This document shows positions 1 to 8,216 of a stretch of DNA of 64,000 bases, piece by piece (the stretch's first letter is position 1; every line of letters starts with the position of its first letter). The translations under genes were made by a program, and so were the position numbers. This DNA is from Streptomyces sp. TLI_053 (GTDB lineage: Bacteria > Actinomycetota > Actinomycetes > Streptomycetales > Streptomycetaceae). The stretch is from assembly GCF_900105395.1 (NCBI RefSeq), contig NZ_LT629775.1, positions 2,188,501-2,252,500 of the forward strand. Reading direction: 5' to 3'. The notes below the pieces were generated by a model. It ran no database searches. It was given only the letters and a program-made list of their open reading frames with translations, and was not told where the DNA came from.

Positions 1-310
1 AGACGTACTTGCGGCGTTCGACCAGCTGACGGACGATCTCGTCGATCTGCGGGTGCATCAGTGGCTCGCCGCCCGCGATCGAGACCATCGGGGCGCCCGA
101 CTCCAGGACCGCGCCGACCGCCTGGGCGACCGGCATCCGCTGCTTCAGCACCCCGGCCGGGTGCTGGATCTTGCCGCACCCCTCGCAGGCCAGGTTGCAG
201 GCGAAGAGCGGTTCCAGTTCGACGATCAGCGGGAACTTGTCGCGTCGCTTGAGCTTCTGCTGCATGAGGTAGGTGCCGACCCGCACGGTCTGGCGCAACG
301 GCATGGCCAT
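1..310 (-). CDS. hpnH: Adenosyl-hopene transferase HpnH (radical SAM), N-terminal part, cut by window edge
   Basis: Only the first 103 codons are present; the gene continues to the left of the window. The protein begins MAMPLRQTVRVGTYLMQQKL and carries the radical-SAM iron-sulfur motif C-x3-C-x2-C (CNLACEGC) at about residues 39-46, followed by a GGEP motif (SIAGGEPLMHP). In the known pathway HpnH joins a 5'-deoxyadenosyl radical to hopene, the first step of the bacteriohopanepolyol side chain. The start at 310 is supported by AGGAGG at 321-326, ten bases upstream. The gene follows hpnG by two bases on the same strand, so it is the distal part of the hopanoid operon. Confidence 0.93.
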   Translation of the reverse strand, partial: MAMPLRQTVRVGTYLMQQKLKRRDKFPLIVELEPLFACNLACEGCGKIQHPAGVLKQRMPVAQAVGAVLESGAPMVSIAGGEPLMHPQIDEIVRQLVERRKYV

Positions 311-312
311 GG

Positions 313-1011
313 CTAGCTCGCCTCCTGGGGGAGCGTCGAGGATGTGGGGTGGTGGTCGAGAGTGGCGGGCGAGGGCCGGTCCCGGCCCGCCCGGTCGTTC
401 CGCAGGTGCCAGTCGACCAGGGCGGGCACCGTGGCGCGCAGCGTCCGCCAGGCGCGGACGCCGGCCGGCAGGGTCCCCGGGCGCAGCAGTTCCCGCTCGG
501 GGGTGTCGACGACGACCCGCAGTACGGCCGCGGGCAGGCCGGGCCGCAGCTCGCTGAGGGCCGCCAGCACGGCGGCGGCCTCCATGTCGACGGCGAGCGC
601 GCCCTGCAGGTGCAGGGCACGCCGTTCCAGGCCGCGCACCACGTGGTCGGCGGTGTGGTGCACGCCCGTGTGCGCGGTCAGGCCGCGCGCGGTCAGGGCC
701 CGGGCGAGCCCGGGTCCCGAGCCGACGGCGAAGTGGTTGCCCTCGGCGTCGCGGACCCCGTCCGCGACGATCACGTCGCCGGGCGTGATGCCCGGGGCGA
801 CCGAGGCGCCGAAGCCGGCCACCACGAGCGCCCCGTAGCCGCCGGGGGCGGCGGTCAGCAGCCGTCTGACGGCGAGCGAGGCCCGCCGCCGGCCGACGCC
901 GGTCCGCACCACGACGGGTGGGCCGCCGGCCGCGCCGCGCCAGTCCCCGCCGCGCAGGGCCCACACCTCGGGGCCGAGCGCGCAGAGGACCAGCAGCGGG
1001 GCAGCGGTCAC
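313..1011 (-). CDS. hpnG: Hopanoid-associated phosphorylase/nucleosidase HpnG
   Basis: A 232-residue member of the nucleoside phosphorylase/MTA-SAH nucleosidase fold. HpnG removes adenine from adenosylhopane to give ribosylhopane, following HpnH. Visible family marks are a glycine-rich segment (AGFGASVAPG) followed by GDVIVADGV, the substrate-binding VDMEAAAV motif and a late Asp in VVVDTPE. I place the start at the GTG at 1011 because it overlaps the shc stop as GTGA, which is the typical coupling in this operon; upstream in-frame sequence is the shc gene in another frame. It lies between shc and hpnH, exactly its pathway position. The length fits the family. Confidence 0.9.
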   Translation of the reverse strand: MTAAPLLVLCALGPEVWALRGGDWRGAAGGPPVVVRTGVGRRRASLAVRRLLTAAPGGYGALVVAGFGASVAPGITPGDVIVADGVRDAEGNHFAVGSGPGLARALTARGLTAHTGVHHTADHVVRGLERRALHLQGALAVDMEAAAVLAALSELRPGLPAAVLRVVVDTPERELLRPGTLPAGVRAWRTLRATVPALVDWHLRNDRAGRDRPSPATLDHHPTSSTLPQEAS

Positions 1012-3098
1012 CGGGACGCCCCGATCTGCGGGGTACCGGAGGCCGGCCGCCCGGCCGCGGGACCGCCGTGCAGGTAGCGGCCGAGCGCGGTGACCGGGAA
1101 GACCAGCCGGTACAGGTGGTAGTTGATGGAGAAGTCCCACGGGAAGCCGGTTCCGGTGAACTGGGGCTCGTCCCAGGTGCCCTCGGGCAGCTGGGTGCGG
1201 ACCAGCCAGTCGACGCCGCGCTCGACGGCGGGGTTGGCCCGGCCGTCCGGTCCCTCGCCGGCCGCCAGCAGCGCCATCAGCGCCCAGGCGGTCTGCGAGG
1301 CGGTGGACTCGCCGCGCCCGGCCCAGCGCGCCGGGTCCTCGTAGGAGCGCATGTCCTCGCCCCATCCGCCGTCGGTGTTCTGGCGGTCCTCCAGCCAGCG
1401 GACCGCGCGGCGGATCGCCGGGTGCTCGGTGGGCACACCGACGGCGACCAGGGCGGGGAGCACCGAGCCGGTGCCGTAGATGTAGTTGGTGCCCCAGCGG
1501 CCGAACCAGGAGCCGTCCGCCTCCTGGTTGCGCAGCAGCCACTCGACGCCGCGCCGGGTGCGCGGGTCACGGGCCTTGCCGACCTCGGCCAGCATCTCCA
1601 CGACGTGGGCGGTGACGTCCGCCGACGGCGGGTCGACGACCTCGCCGAAGTCGCAGAACGGCAGCTTGTTCGCCAGGGTGCTGGTGTTGTCGACGTCGAA
1701 GGCGCCCCAGGCGCCGTTCTTGGACTGCATGCCGAGGTTCCACCGCACGCCCCGGTCGACGGATCCGGCGACCTTGGCCGGGTCCGGGTGGGCGACCCGG
1801 CACAGCGCCAGCACCACCTCGGCGGTGTCGTCGATGTCGGGGTAGGTGTCGTTCTCGAACTCGAACGCCCAGCCGCCGGGGGCGAGCGAGGGCCGCTGGA
1901 CGGACCAGTCGCCGCGCTTGGTGATCTCCTCGCCGAGCATCCAGTCGACGGCGGAGACCAGTGCGGGGTGGTCGGCCGGGAGTCCGGCGTCGACCAGGGC
2001 GACGGTGGCCAGGCAGGTGTCCCAGACCGGTGACTGGCAGGCCTCCATCCAGCGCCGGCCGTCCGGGGTGTGCACGGTGAAGCGGTCGAAGGAGGCGAGT
2101 CCGGCCCGCATCACGGGGTGGTCGAGCTCGTAGCCCTCCAGGTGCAGGGCGATCAGCGAGTAGACGGCGGGCGGCTGGATGCCGCCCCAGCAGCCGTCGG
2201 CCTCCTGGCGTTCGACGATCCAGCGGCAGGCCTGGGAGACGGCGAGCCTGCGCAGCGGGCGCAGGGCGCGGTGGTGGTAGGCGTGCAGGGCCTTGTCCAG
2301 GCGTTCGAACAGGCCGTCCCAGCTGGTGGCCGGGGCGAGCGGCCGGACGGGGAAGGGGTCGTCCGGGTCGGTGTGCAGCTCGGTGAGCGCGAAGGGCGCC
2401 GGGCGTACCGGCCGGTGCGCGGAGACGACGGTCAGCGGGACGATGGTCTGCCGGGCCCAGCAGCCGAAGGCGTAGATGTTGAGGGGCAGCCACCTCGGCA
2501 GGAACATGATCTCGGGCGGCATCTCCGGCAGCCGTTCCCACGGCCACCAGCCGAACAGCGCGAGCCAGATCCGGGTGAACACCCGGGCGGCGGCGATCCC
2601 GCCGGCGGACCGGATCCAGCGCGCGGCGGCCATCATGTGCGGGTCGCCCGGATCGTCGCCCGCGAGCTTGAGGGCGACGTACGCCTCGACGGTGGTGGAC
2701 AGCTCGGCCGGTCCGCCGTGGAAGGTGGACCAGGTGCCGTCCTCGCGCTGGTGGGAGCGGATCCATTCGGCGGTGGCCTTGGTCTGCTCCTCGGTCCGGA
2801 TCCCGAGGAACTGCCGGAGCAGTAAGTCCTCGGCGTCCATGGTGACGTTGGTCTCCAGATCGCCCTTCCACCACCCCTCCGAACTCTGCAGGGAGAGCAG
2901 GTGGGTGGTGGCGCGGGCCAGTGCCTCCTCGGCGGAGGCGGCCCCGTTCTGCACTTGCTCGGTCCGGTCGGCCGACGCGGCGGCGGCCCCCTCGGGCTGC
3001 CACTCCCCGGCGCCCAGCAGCGCCGGGGCGAGGCCGCCCACCGCGACCGGCTCGGGATCGTACTCAGGGTCGAGCCGGCCGTCCGCGGTTGCTGTCAA
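1008..3098 (-). CDS. shc: Squalene-hopene cyclase
   Basis: A 696-residue class II triterpene cyclase that cyclises squalene to hopene on the membrane. The catalytic acid motif DIDDTA is at residues 421-426. Many QW repeats are seen (QSSEGWW, QEADGCW, KNGAWGAF, QEADGSWF, QNTDGGW, LPEGTW), and the C-terminus has the usual FPWDFSINYHLYRLVFP block. No ATG or GTG lies in a sensible place. The TTG at 3098 gives MTATADG, matching the N-terminus I remember for Streptomyces Shc proteins, with GAGAGG at 3109-3114, ten bases away. It starts eight bases after the polyprenyl synthase stop and overlaps hpnG. Codon 92 (2823-2825) is TTA, the rare leucine codon read by the bldA tRNA in Streptomyces; I saw no other in-frame TTA in recognised genes of this window. 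Confidence 0.95.
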   Translation of the reverse strand: MTATADGRLDPEYDPEPVAVGGLAPALLGAGEWQPEGAAAASADRTEQVQNGAASAEEALARATTHLLSLQSSEGWWKGDLETNVTMDAEDLLLRQFLGIRTEEQTKATAEWIRSHQREDGTWSTFHGGPAELSTTVEAYVALKLAGDDPGDPHMMAAARWIRSAGGIAAARVFTRIWLALFGWWPWERLPEMPPEIMFLPRWLPLNIYAFGCWARQTIVPLTVVSAHRPVRPAPFALTELHTDPDDPFPVRPLAPATSWDGLFERLDKALHAYHHRALRPLRRLAVSQACRWIVERQEADGCWGGIQPPAVYSLIALHLEGYELDHPVMRAGLASFDRFTVHTPDGRRWMEACQSPVWDTCLATVALVDAGLPADHPALVSAVDWMLGEEITKRGDWSVQRPSLAPGGWAFEFENDTYPDIDDTAEVVLALCRVAHPDPAKVAGSVDRGVRWNLGMQSKNGAWGAFDVDNTSTLANKLPFCDFGEVVDPPSADVTAHVVEMLAEVGKARDPRTRRGVEWLLRNQEADGSWFGRWGTNYIYGTGSVLPALVAVGVPTEHPAIRRAVRWLEDRQNTDGGWGEDMRSYEDPARWAGRGESTASQTAWALMALLAAGEGPDGRANPAVERGVDWLVRTQLPEGTWDEPQFTGTGFPWDFSINYHLYRLVFPVTALGRYLHGGPAAGRPASGTPQIGASR

Positions 3099-3105
3099 CG
3101 TAACG

Positions 3106-4194
3106 TCACCTCTCTCGTACCACCACGAATTCGGCGAGTGCGACGAAGTGCTCGCGCACCACATCGGGCATGGGCACCTCGTCCAGAGCGGCGAGGGCAG
3201 TCGTGTGCTGGCGGCGGGCCTCCTCCTGGGTCCAGGCGCGGCCGCCGGCCTGCTCGATCAGCAGGGCGCGGGCGGCCAGCTCGGTCTCGCTCTCCTCGCC
3301 GCGCCCCTTGGGGTCGGCGAGCTGTTCGGCCAGTTCGCGGGAGGCGGGACCGCCCTCGGCGAGCGCCGCGGCGACCGGCAGGGACTTCTTGCGCTGGCGC
3401 AGGTCGCCCCAGTGCGGCTTGCCGGTGACCTCGGTGGCGCCCCAGATGCCGAGCAGGTCGTCCACCGCCTGGAAGGCCAGGCCGAGGTGGTCGCCGAAGC
3501 GCTGGAGCGAGTCCGAGACCCGGTCGTCGGCCCCGGCCAGGACGGCGCCGAGCGCGGCGCCGGCGGAGAGCAGGGCGGCGGTCTTGCCGCCCTCCATCTC
3601 CAGGCACTCGGCGACGGTGACGGTGTCCCGCTGCTCGAAGGCGACATCCATCGCCTGCCCGTCGATCAGCCGACGGCTGGCGGTGTTGAGCAGCCGGACG
3701 GCACGCGCGGCGTCGGTGGGGCTCGCGCCGCCCGCGGTCGCGGCGTCGAGCAGCACCTCCGTACCGAGCGTGGCCAGGGCGTCACCGACCAGGATCGCCT
3801 GGGCCGGACCGAAGACCGTCCAGGCGGTGGCCCGGTGGCGCCGGGTCTCGTCACCGTCCATCAGATCATCATGGAGCAGGGAGAAGTTGTGCACCAGTTC
3901 AACAGCGACCCCACCGGGCACCCCGGCCTCCGCCGGGGCACCGGCGGCCTGGGCCGAGAGCAGCGCCAGGGTGGGGCGCACGGCCTTGCCGCCGTCCCCC
4001 GCGACCGGCGTGCCGTCCCGGTCGATCCAGCCGAAGTGGTACGCCGCGACGGTGTCCATGGGTGCGGCCAGTCGGGCGACGGCGGCCCTCAGCGGCGGGG
4101 TGCAGAGCGCGCGGGTGCGGTTGAGCAGTTCCGGCACCGAGACCGGTCCGGCATGTGCCGTGCCTCCGCCGACGGTGCCGGTGCGTGACTCCAC
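3106..4194 (-). CDS. Polyprenyl (farnesyl-type) diphosphate synthase of hopanoid cluster
   Basis: A 362-residue trans-isoprenyl diphosphate synthase. The first aspartate-rich motif is DDLMD at residues 109-113, after a KAVRP substrate-binding motif (70-74). A second site reads QAVDDLLGIWG followed by TGKPHWGDLRQRKKSLP. Its position between hpnE and shc suggests that it makes the farnesyl diphosphate used for squalene, but product chain length cannot be read from sequence alone. GTG at 4194 is chosen because a purine-rich GGGAGAGGGAA lies just upstream and the N-terminus then has a normal length. The 167 nt between it and hpnE show no other gene. Confidence 0.9.
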   Translation of the reverse strand: MESRTGTVGGGTAHAGPVSVPELLNRTRALCTPPLRAAVARLAAPMDTVAAYHFGWIDRDGTPVAGDGGKAVRPTLALLSAQAAGAPAEAGVPGGVAVELVHNFSLLHDDLMDGDETRRHRATAWTVFGPAQAILVGDALATLGTEVLLDAATAGGASPTDAARAVRLLNTASRRLIDGQAMDVAFEQRDTVTVAECLEMEGGKTAALLSAGAALGAVLAGADDRVSDSLQRFGDHLGLAFQAVDDLLGIWGATEVTGKPHWGDLRQRKKSLPVAAALAEGGPASRELAEQLADPKGRGEESETELAARALLIEQAGGRAWTQEEARRQHTTALAALDEVPMPDVVREHFVALAEFVVVRER

Positions 4195-4361
4195 GTACGT
4201 TCCCTCTCCCTGGTGGTGCCTGGCCGCGTGGGACGGCCCGAGGCTGGCGGTGATGGTGCGGCCGGGCTCGGCGCGGCCGGTGGCGGTGGCTGCGCCGGGG
4301 CCGGGCGGGTGGGCACCCGCTCTGGCGGGCTCGCCGAGGTCCCCGGCGAACGCGGTGCCGG

Positions 4362-5798
4362 TCACCTCGGCCACCTCCCGTCGCCGCGGTCGGCCGGCCG
4401 GGGGCGGCCGTCGGCGGCCGGTACCTCGTCGGCGGCGGCGTGACCGCTGCGCACGGCCCCCTCCATGGTCGCGGGCCAGCCGGTGGCCGTCCACGCGCCG
4501 GCCAGCAGCAGGCCGGGGACGGCGGTGCGCGGGCCGGGGCGCAACGCGGCGGTGCCCGGAGCCGGGTCGAAGGTGGCGGTCCGCTCGCGGGTGACGAAGA
4601 AGTCCAGCACCTCGGCCCCGCCGGCGGCGGGCAGCAACCGGGCCAGCTCGGGCAGGTACCGGCGGCGCAGTTCGGCGACCGGCAGGTCGATCTCGTCCTC
4701 CACGGCGGACTGCGAGAGCGCCAGGTACTGGGCACCGGGGTGGGCCGCGCCGAGCGAGGTGCCGGCCAGCCCGGAGTGCGCGGTGCGGTCGAAGACCCAC
4801 TGCACGGGCGAGCCGAGCGCGGCGAAGAACGGCCGGCGCAGCACCTTGCGGTCGTAGACCACGTGGACGTTGAGGATCGGCGAGGTGCCGAAGTCGGCGA
4901 GCCGCTCCTGGTGGGCCAGCGCGTCGGGCGGCAGCAGCTCCAGTGCGGTGTCCTGGGCGCCGGCCAGGACCACCGTCTCGGCGGTGAGCGGCTCGCCGCC
5001 GCCCTCCAGCCGGACGGTGTGCTGCGGGACGGCCGGTTTGAGCTCGCTCACCCGGGCCCGCAGCAGCACCTTGACGCCGGCCCGCTCCAGCTCGGCGAGC
5101 GCCCGGTCGTGGTGGATGTCGCCGAGCGGGACGGTGGCCGTGCCGATGTCGGAGGCCCCGGGGTCGGAGAGCAGCCCGGTCTTGAACACCATCGCGGCCA
5201 GGGCCAGCGAGACCCGGTCGGCCCTGGCGTTCAGGGTGGCCACGCCGACGAGGTCCCACAGCGCGGCGACGGTCCGCTCGTTCTGGCCCTGCCGGCGCAG
5301 CCAGTCGCCGAAGGAGACGGCGTCCAGGGCCGGGTCGGCGAGGTCGAGGCGGCGCAGTGCGAGCGCGCCGCGCACCACCCGGGCCCGGTCGGCCGGACCG
5401 AGGTGCGGGTAGCGGGCCAGGCTGCCGGCGAGGTGCAGCGGCACCGGCAGCGCGGCGCGTCCGAGCCGGCCCAGGGTGCGGACCGGCGCGTCGGCGGGCC
5501 CGGAGACGCCCAGGACGGGCACGTCCAGCCGCTCCTGGAGGTGGACCAGCCGGTTGGCGCCGAGGCGCTCCAGCAGGCCGCGGTAGGCGGTGCAGCAGCG
5601 CAGGTACACGTGCTGGCCGTTGTCGACGGTCAGCTCCCCGCGCCGGAAGGAGAAGGCCAGGCCGCCGAGGCGGGGCCGGCCCTCGGCGAGGGTGACCCGG
5701 TGGCCCGCCTCCGCCAGCCGCAGCGCGGCGGTGATGCCCGCGAGGCCGCCGCCGACCACGACGGCGGCCGGGCGCGCGGCGTCGGCTCGCCCGGTCAT
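4362..5798 (-). CDS. hpnE: Hydroxysqualene dehydroxylase HpnE (FAD amine-oxidoreductase family)
   Basis: A 478-residue flavoprotein. The N-terminal Rossmann motif VVVGGGLAGITAALRLAEAG (about residues 13-32) binds FAD, followed by the acidic strand end and GGLAFSFRRGELTVDNGQHV, typical of phytoene-desaturase relatives; near the C-terminus LLLAGAWTATGWPATMEGAV closes the FAD site. In the HpnCDE route to squalene this enzyme reduces hydroxysqualene to squalene. ATG at 5798 overlaps the stop of a 41-codon small ORF as ATGA. It sits in the hopanoid operon with hpnD and hpnC upstream. Confidence 0.93.
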   Translation of the reverse strand: MTGRADAARPAAVVVGGGLAGITAALRLAEAGHRVTLAEGRPRLGGLAFSFRRGELTVDNGQHVYLRCCTAYRGLLERLGANRLVHLQERLDVPVLGVSGPADAPVRTLGRLGRAALPVPLHLAGSLARYPHLGPADRARVVRGALALRRLDLADPALDAVSFGDWLRRQGQNERTVAALWDLVGVATLNARADRVSLALAAMVFKTGLLSDPGASDIGTATVPLGDIHHDRALAELERAGVKVLLRARVSELKPAVPQHTVRLEGGGEPLTAETVVLAGAQDTALELLPPDALAHQERLADFGTSPILNVHVVYDRKVLRRPFFAALGSPVQWVFDRTAHSGLAGTSLGAAHPGAQYLALSQSAVEDEIDLPVAELRRRYLPELARLLPAAGGAEVLDFFVTRERTATFDPAPGTAALRPGPRTAVPGLLLAGAWTATGWPATMEGAVRSGHAAADEVPAADGRPRPADRGDGRWPR

Positions 5799-5920
5799 CC
5801 GACCTCCCCCTCGCGTCCGGCGCCCGGTCCGGTCGTGACCGGAGCGCCCGTGGTCAGTGCCGTCGGGTCCGCGGTCCGTGCGGCCGGGCCCGACCCAACG
5901 GTCAACAGGGCTCTACCCAT
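5795..5920 (-). CDS. Possible 41-aa small protein upstream of hpnE
   Basis: The 166 nt between hpnD and hpnE hold an ORF beginning MGRALLTVGSGPAARTADPT. A GGGGA purine run lies about seven bases upstream of its ATG, and its stop overlaps the hpnE start as ATGA, the same coupling used elsewhere in the operon. I recognise no domain. It is rich in Gly, Ala, Thr and Pro. Third-position GC is lower than in its neighbours, which argues against strong coding constraint. It may be a real small protein, a translational leader for hpnE, or chance. Confidence 0.35.
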   Translation of the reverse strand: MGRALLTVGSGPAARTADPTALTTGAPVTTGPGAGREGEVG

Positions 5921-5964
5921 AAGTGATTCCCCGCTGACACAGCGTGACAGAACTGTGGCAAGAA

Positions 5965-6867
5965 TCAAGAACGCCCCCCGGCGAGCCCGGAAAGCGCCAC
6001 GTACGCCTTCTCCCAGCCCGGCAGCGACACCCGGCCGCGCAGCACCGACTCGGGGTCGGCGGCGATCCGGCCGAGCAGCCGGTGGTAGATGCCCGCCATG
6101 GCGGCGGTGCAGGCCCGGCTGCGGCGGTCGAGCATCGGCAGCAGCCGCAGGCCCTCCTCGAAGGCCGCCTGGGCGCGGGCCGCCTCGAACGACACCAGCC
6201 CGGCGAAGTCGGCCCCGACCGGGGGCCTGGGCCGGGCGAAGCCCTCCTGGCAGCCGAACCGGACGAGGTCCTCCATCGGCAGGTAGGTGCGGCCGTTGAG
6301 GGCGTCCTCGCGCAGGTCGCGCAGGATGTTGGTGAGCTGGAGCGCGAGCCCCAGGGTGTCGGCGTACCGGGCGCCGCGCTCGGGGTCGTCGCAGCCGTAG
6401 ACGCCGAGCGACAGCCGGCCGATGGCCCCGGCGACGCACCGGCAGTAGACCTTGAGCTCCTCGTAGGTCTGGTACTCGGCGCCCTTGAGGTCCATCTCGA
6501 CGCCGTCGATCAGCTCGTCGAAGCCGCCGAGGTCGATCGGGAAGCGCCGGGCACTGTCCGCGAGCGCGACCTTGATCGGGTCGGTGTCGTCCTCCGCGAC
6601 GGAGCCGGCCCGGATCTCGTCGAGCAGTTCGCGGGTGCGCAGCAGCGCTTCCGCCTTGCGGTCGGCCGGGAGCTCGCCGTCGCCGATGTCGTCCACCCGG
6701 CGCGCCAGCGCGTACAGGGCCGACATGGCCAGCCGCTTCGGCTCGGGCAGCAGCCTGATGCCGTAGCTGAAGTTGCGGGCCTGCAGTCCGGTCACTGCCT
6801 CGCAGTACCGGTAGGCCGCCATGACCGGAGCCGACGCCAGTGGTGATGCCGCCACGCGGGCGTTCAC
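5965..6867 (-). CDS. hpnD: Presqualene diphosphate synthase HpnD
   Basis: A 300-residue squalene/phytoene-synthase-family enzyme condensing two farnesyl diphosphates to presqualene diphosphate. The first Asp motif is in RRVDDIGDGE, the second in NILRDLREDALNGRTYLP, both needed for Mg-diphosphate binding, and YCRCVAGAIG matches the family helix. GTG at 6867 gives VNARVAAS and overlaps the hpnC stop as GTGA. It follows hpnC and precedes hpnE; the order C-D-E is the usual three-enzyme squalene route in bacteria. Confidence 0.94.
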   Translation of the reverse strand: MNARVAASPLASAPVMAAYRYCEAVTGLQARNFSYGIRLLPEPKRLAMSALYALARRVDDIGDGELPADRKAEALLRTRELLDEIRAGSVAEDDTDPIKVALADSARRFPIDLGGFDELIDGVEMDLKGAEYQTYEELKVYCRCVAGAIGRLSLGVYGCDDPERGARYADTLGLALQLTNILRDLREDALNGRTYLPMEDLVRFGCQEGFARPRPPVGADFAGLVSFEAARAQAAFEEGLRLLPMLDRRSRACTAAMAGIYHRLLGRIAADPESVLRGRVSLPGWEKAYVALSGLAGGRS

Positions 6868-7946
6868 CTTCCCTTCGCGAAGATGGCCGCCGCCTTCGCT
6901 GCGAGGCGGCGCTTGTCCGGCTTCGCCTGCTGGGCGAGCACGTCGTACCCGGCGTCCTCGACGGCCGCCAGGGCCGCGTACCCGCCCGCGGTGAATCCCG
7001 CGAGGAGCAGTCGAAGCCTCCCCCGAACCGTACCTACCAATGGCGCACCTCGGTCGAGCAGGGTGCGGGCACGGTCCGCCTCGAAGCGGATCAGCTCGCG
7101 GACGGGTGCCCCGGCGCTCGGGGCGGCGAGGTCGGCCTCGGTGACGCCGAAGCGTTCGAGGTCCTCGGCCGGCAGGTAGATCCGGCCCCGGGCGAGGTCC
7201 TCCGCGACGTCCTGGAGGTGCTCGACGATCTGCAGGGCCCGGCAGATGTCGTCCGACATCGCGATCCGCTCGGGGGTGGCGAAGCCGGCGAGGGCCAGCA
7301 CCAGGCGGCCGACCGGGTCGGCGGACAGCGTGCAGTAGGCGATGAGCTCGTCGTAGTCCCGGTAGCGGGTGGTGGTCTGGTCGACCCGGTTGGCCTCGAT
7401 CAGCCGCCGGAACGGCTCCGGGGTGAGCCCGTGCCGGTCGACCAGCGGGACCAGCGGGCGCAGCAGCGGGTGCCGGGGGGCCTCGCCGCGGGCGGGGTCG
7501 AGGGCGGCTTCGAAGACCCGGTCGAGGTCGTGGTCCAGGCCGTCGAGCAGGGCGAGGCGGAACGCCGTCTCGGCCGGGGAGGGCAGGTCGGGAGCGGGCG
7601 GGCCGGACTGGGCCGAAGGGGTGAGTCCGGGGGCCTCCGAGGGCCCCGAGGCCCCCGAGGGCTCCGGCGGCGCGGACGGCTCCGGCGGCGCGGGGACGCC
7701 GAGCAGTGCGGCGGTGCCGGCCGGATCGGCGAGGTCGCCGTCGCCGGCGTCGTCCACCAGCCGGCAGAAGCCGTAGACCGTCATGAGGTCGTCGCGCCAC
7801 GCGGCGGGCAGGAAGAACGGGGCGACCGGGAAGTTCTCCGCGCTCGCCTTCGCCAGGGTCGCCGCCCCCGCGGGGCCGGGTTCCGGGCGGCCGCCTCCGG
7901 GCGGGGACTCACTACTGGGCTGGGCCGAAGCCGACACTGCTGTCAC
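6864..7946 (-). CDS. hpnC: Hydroxysqualene synthase HpnC
   Basis: A 360-residue squalene/phytoene-synthase homologue; HpnC converts presqualene diphosphate to hydroxysqualene. Motifs are GFCRLVDDAGDGD (about 59-71) and LQDVAEDLARGRIYLP. A Pro/Ser/Glu/Gly-rich insert occupies about residues 84-120 right after the first Asp motif and includes repeated PPEPS; it makes the protein longer than HpnD and is probably a flexible loop. The GTG at 7946 has its purine run GGGGGA directly abutting it; the in-frame GTG at 7937 has better spacing and may be the true start. It is the first gene of the operon, so the promoter should lie in 7947-8158. Confidence 0.92.
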   Translation of the reverse strand: MTAVSASAQPSSESPPGGGRPEPGPAGAATLAKASAENFPVAPFFLPAAWRDDLMTVYGFCRLVDDAGDGDLADPAGTAALLGVPAPPEPSAPPEPSGASGPSEAPGLTPSAQSGPPAPDLPSPAETAFRLALLDGLDHDLDRVFEAALDPARGEAPRHPLLRPLVPLVDRHGLTPEPFRRLIEANRVDQTTTRYRDYDELIAYCTLSADPVGRLVLALAGFATPERIAMSDDICRALQIVEHLQDVAEDLARGRIYLPAEDLERFGVTEADLAAPSAGAPVRELIRFEADRARTLLDRGAPLVGTVRGRLRLLLAGFTAGGYAALAAVEDAGYDVLAQQAKPDKRRLAAKAAAIFAKGR

Positions 7947-8158
7947 TCCCCCGTTCTACACCGCTCAAGTGATCGGCCCGAGTCGGACACGCGTCCGATC
8001 ACGGGAGTCACGTCCGGCACACCACCCCCGTGCCTACAGCCTGACACCGACGCCCGCGCCGGAGAAGAGCGCCTCACCCGGCGCACGGGGCGCTCACCCG
8101 GGCGGGGGCGGGCCACCCGGGGCACGACCGGGTCCGGGCGGGGACGCGCGAACGGACA

Positions 8159-8194
8159 GGGGCCGGCCCCGGGTCTCCTCCCGGGGCCGGCCCC
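8159..8194 (-). terminator. Strong hairpin terminator after the TagGH-like genes
   Basis: A perfect 15-bp GC stem (8159-8173 with 8180-8194) and a six-base loop lie 22 bases beyond the stop of the ATP-binding gene. No T-run follows, as is common for Streptomyces terminators. It separates the exporter unit from the hopanoid operon promoter in the 270-nt gap. Confidence 0.75.
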
Positions 8195-8216
8195 GTCGCA
8201 CGGACCGGGTGCGGTG

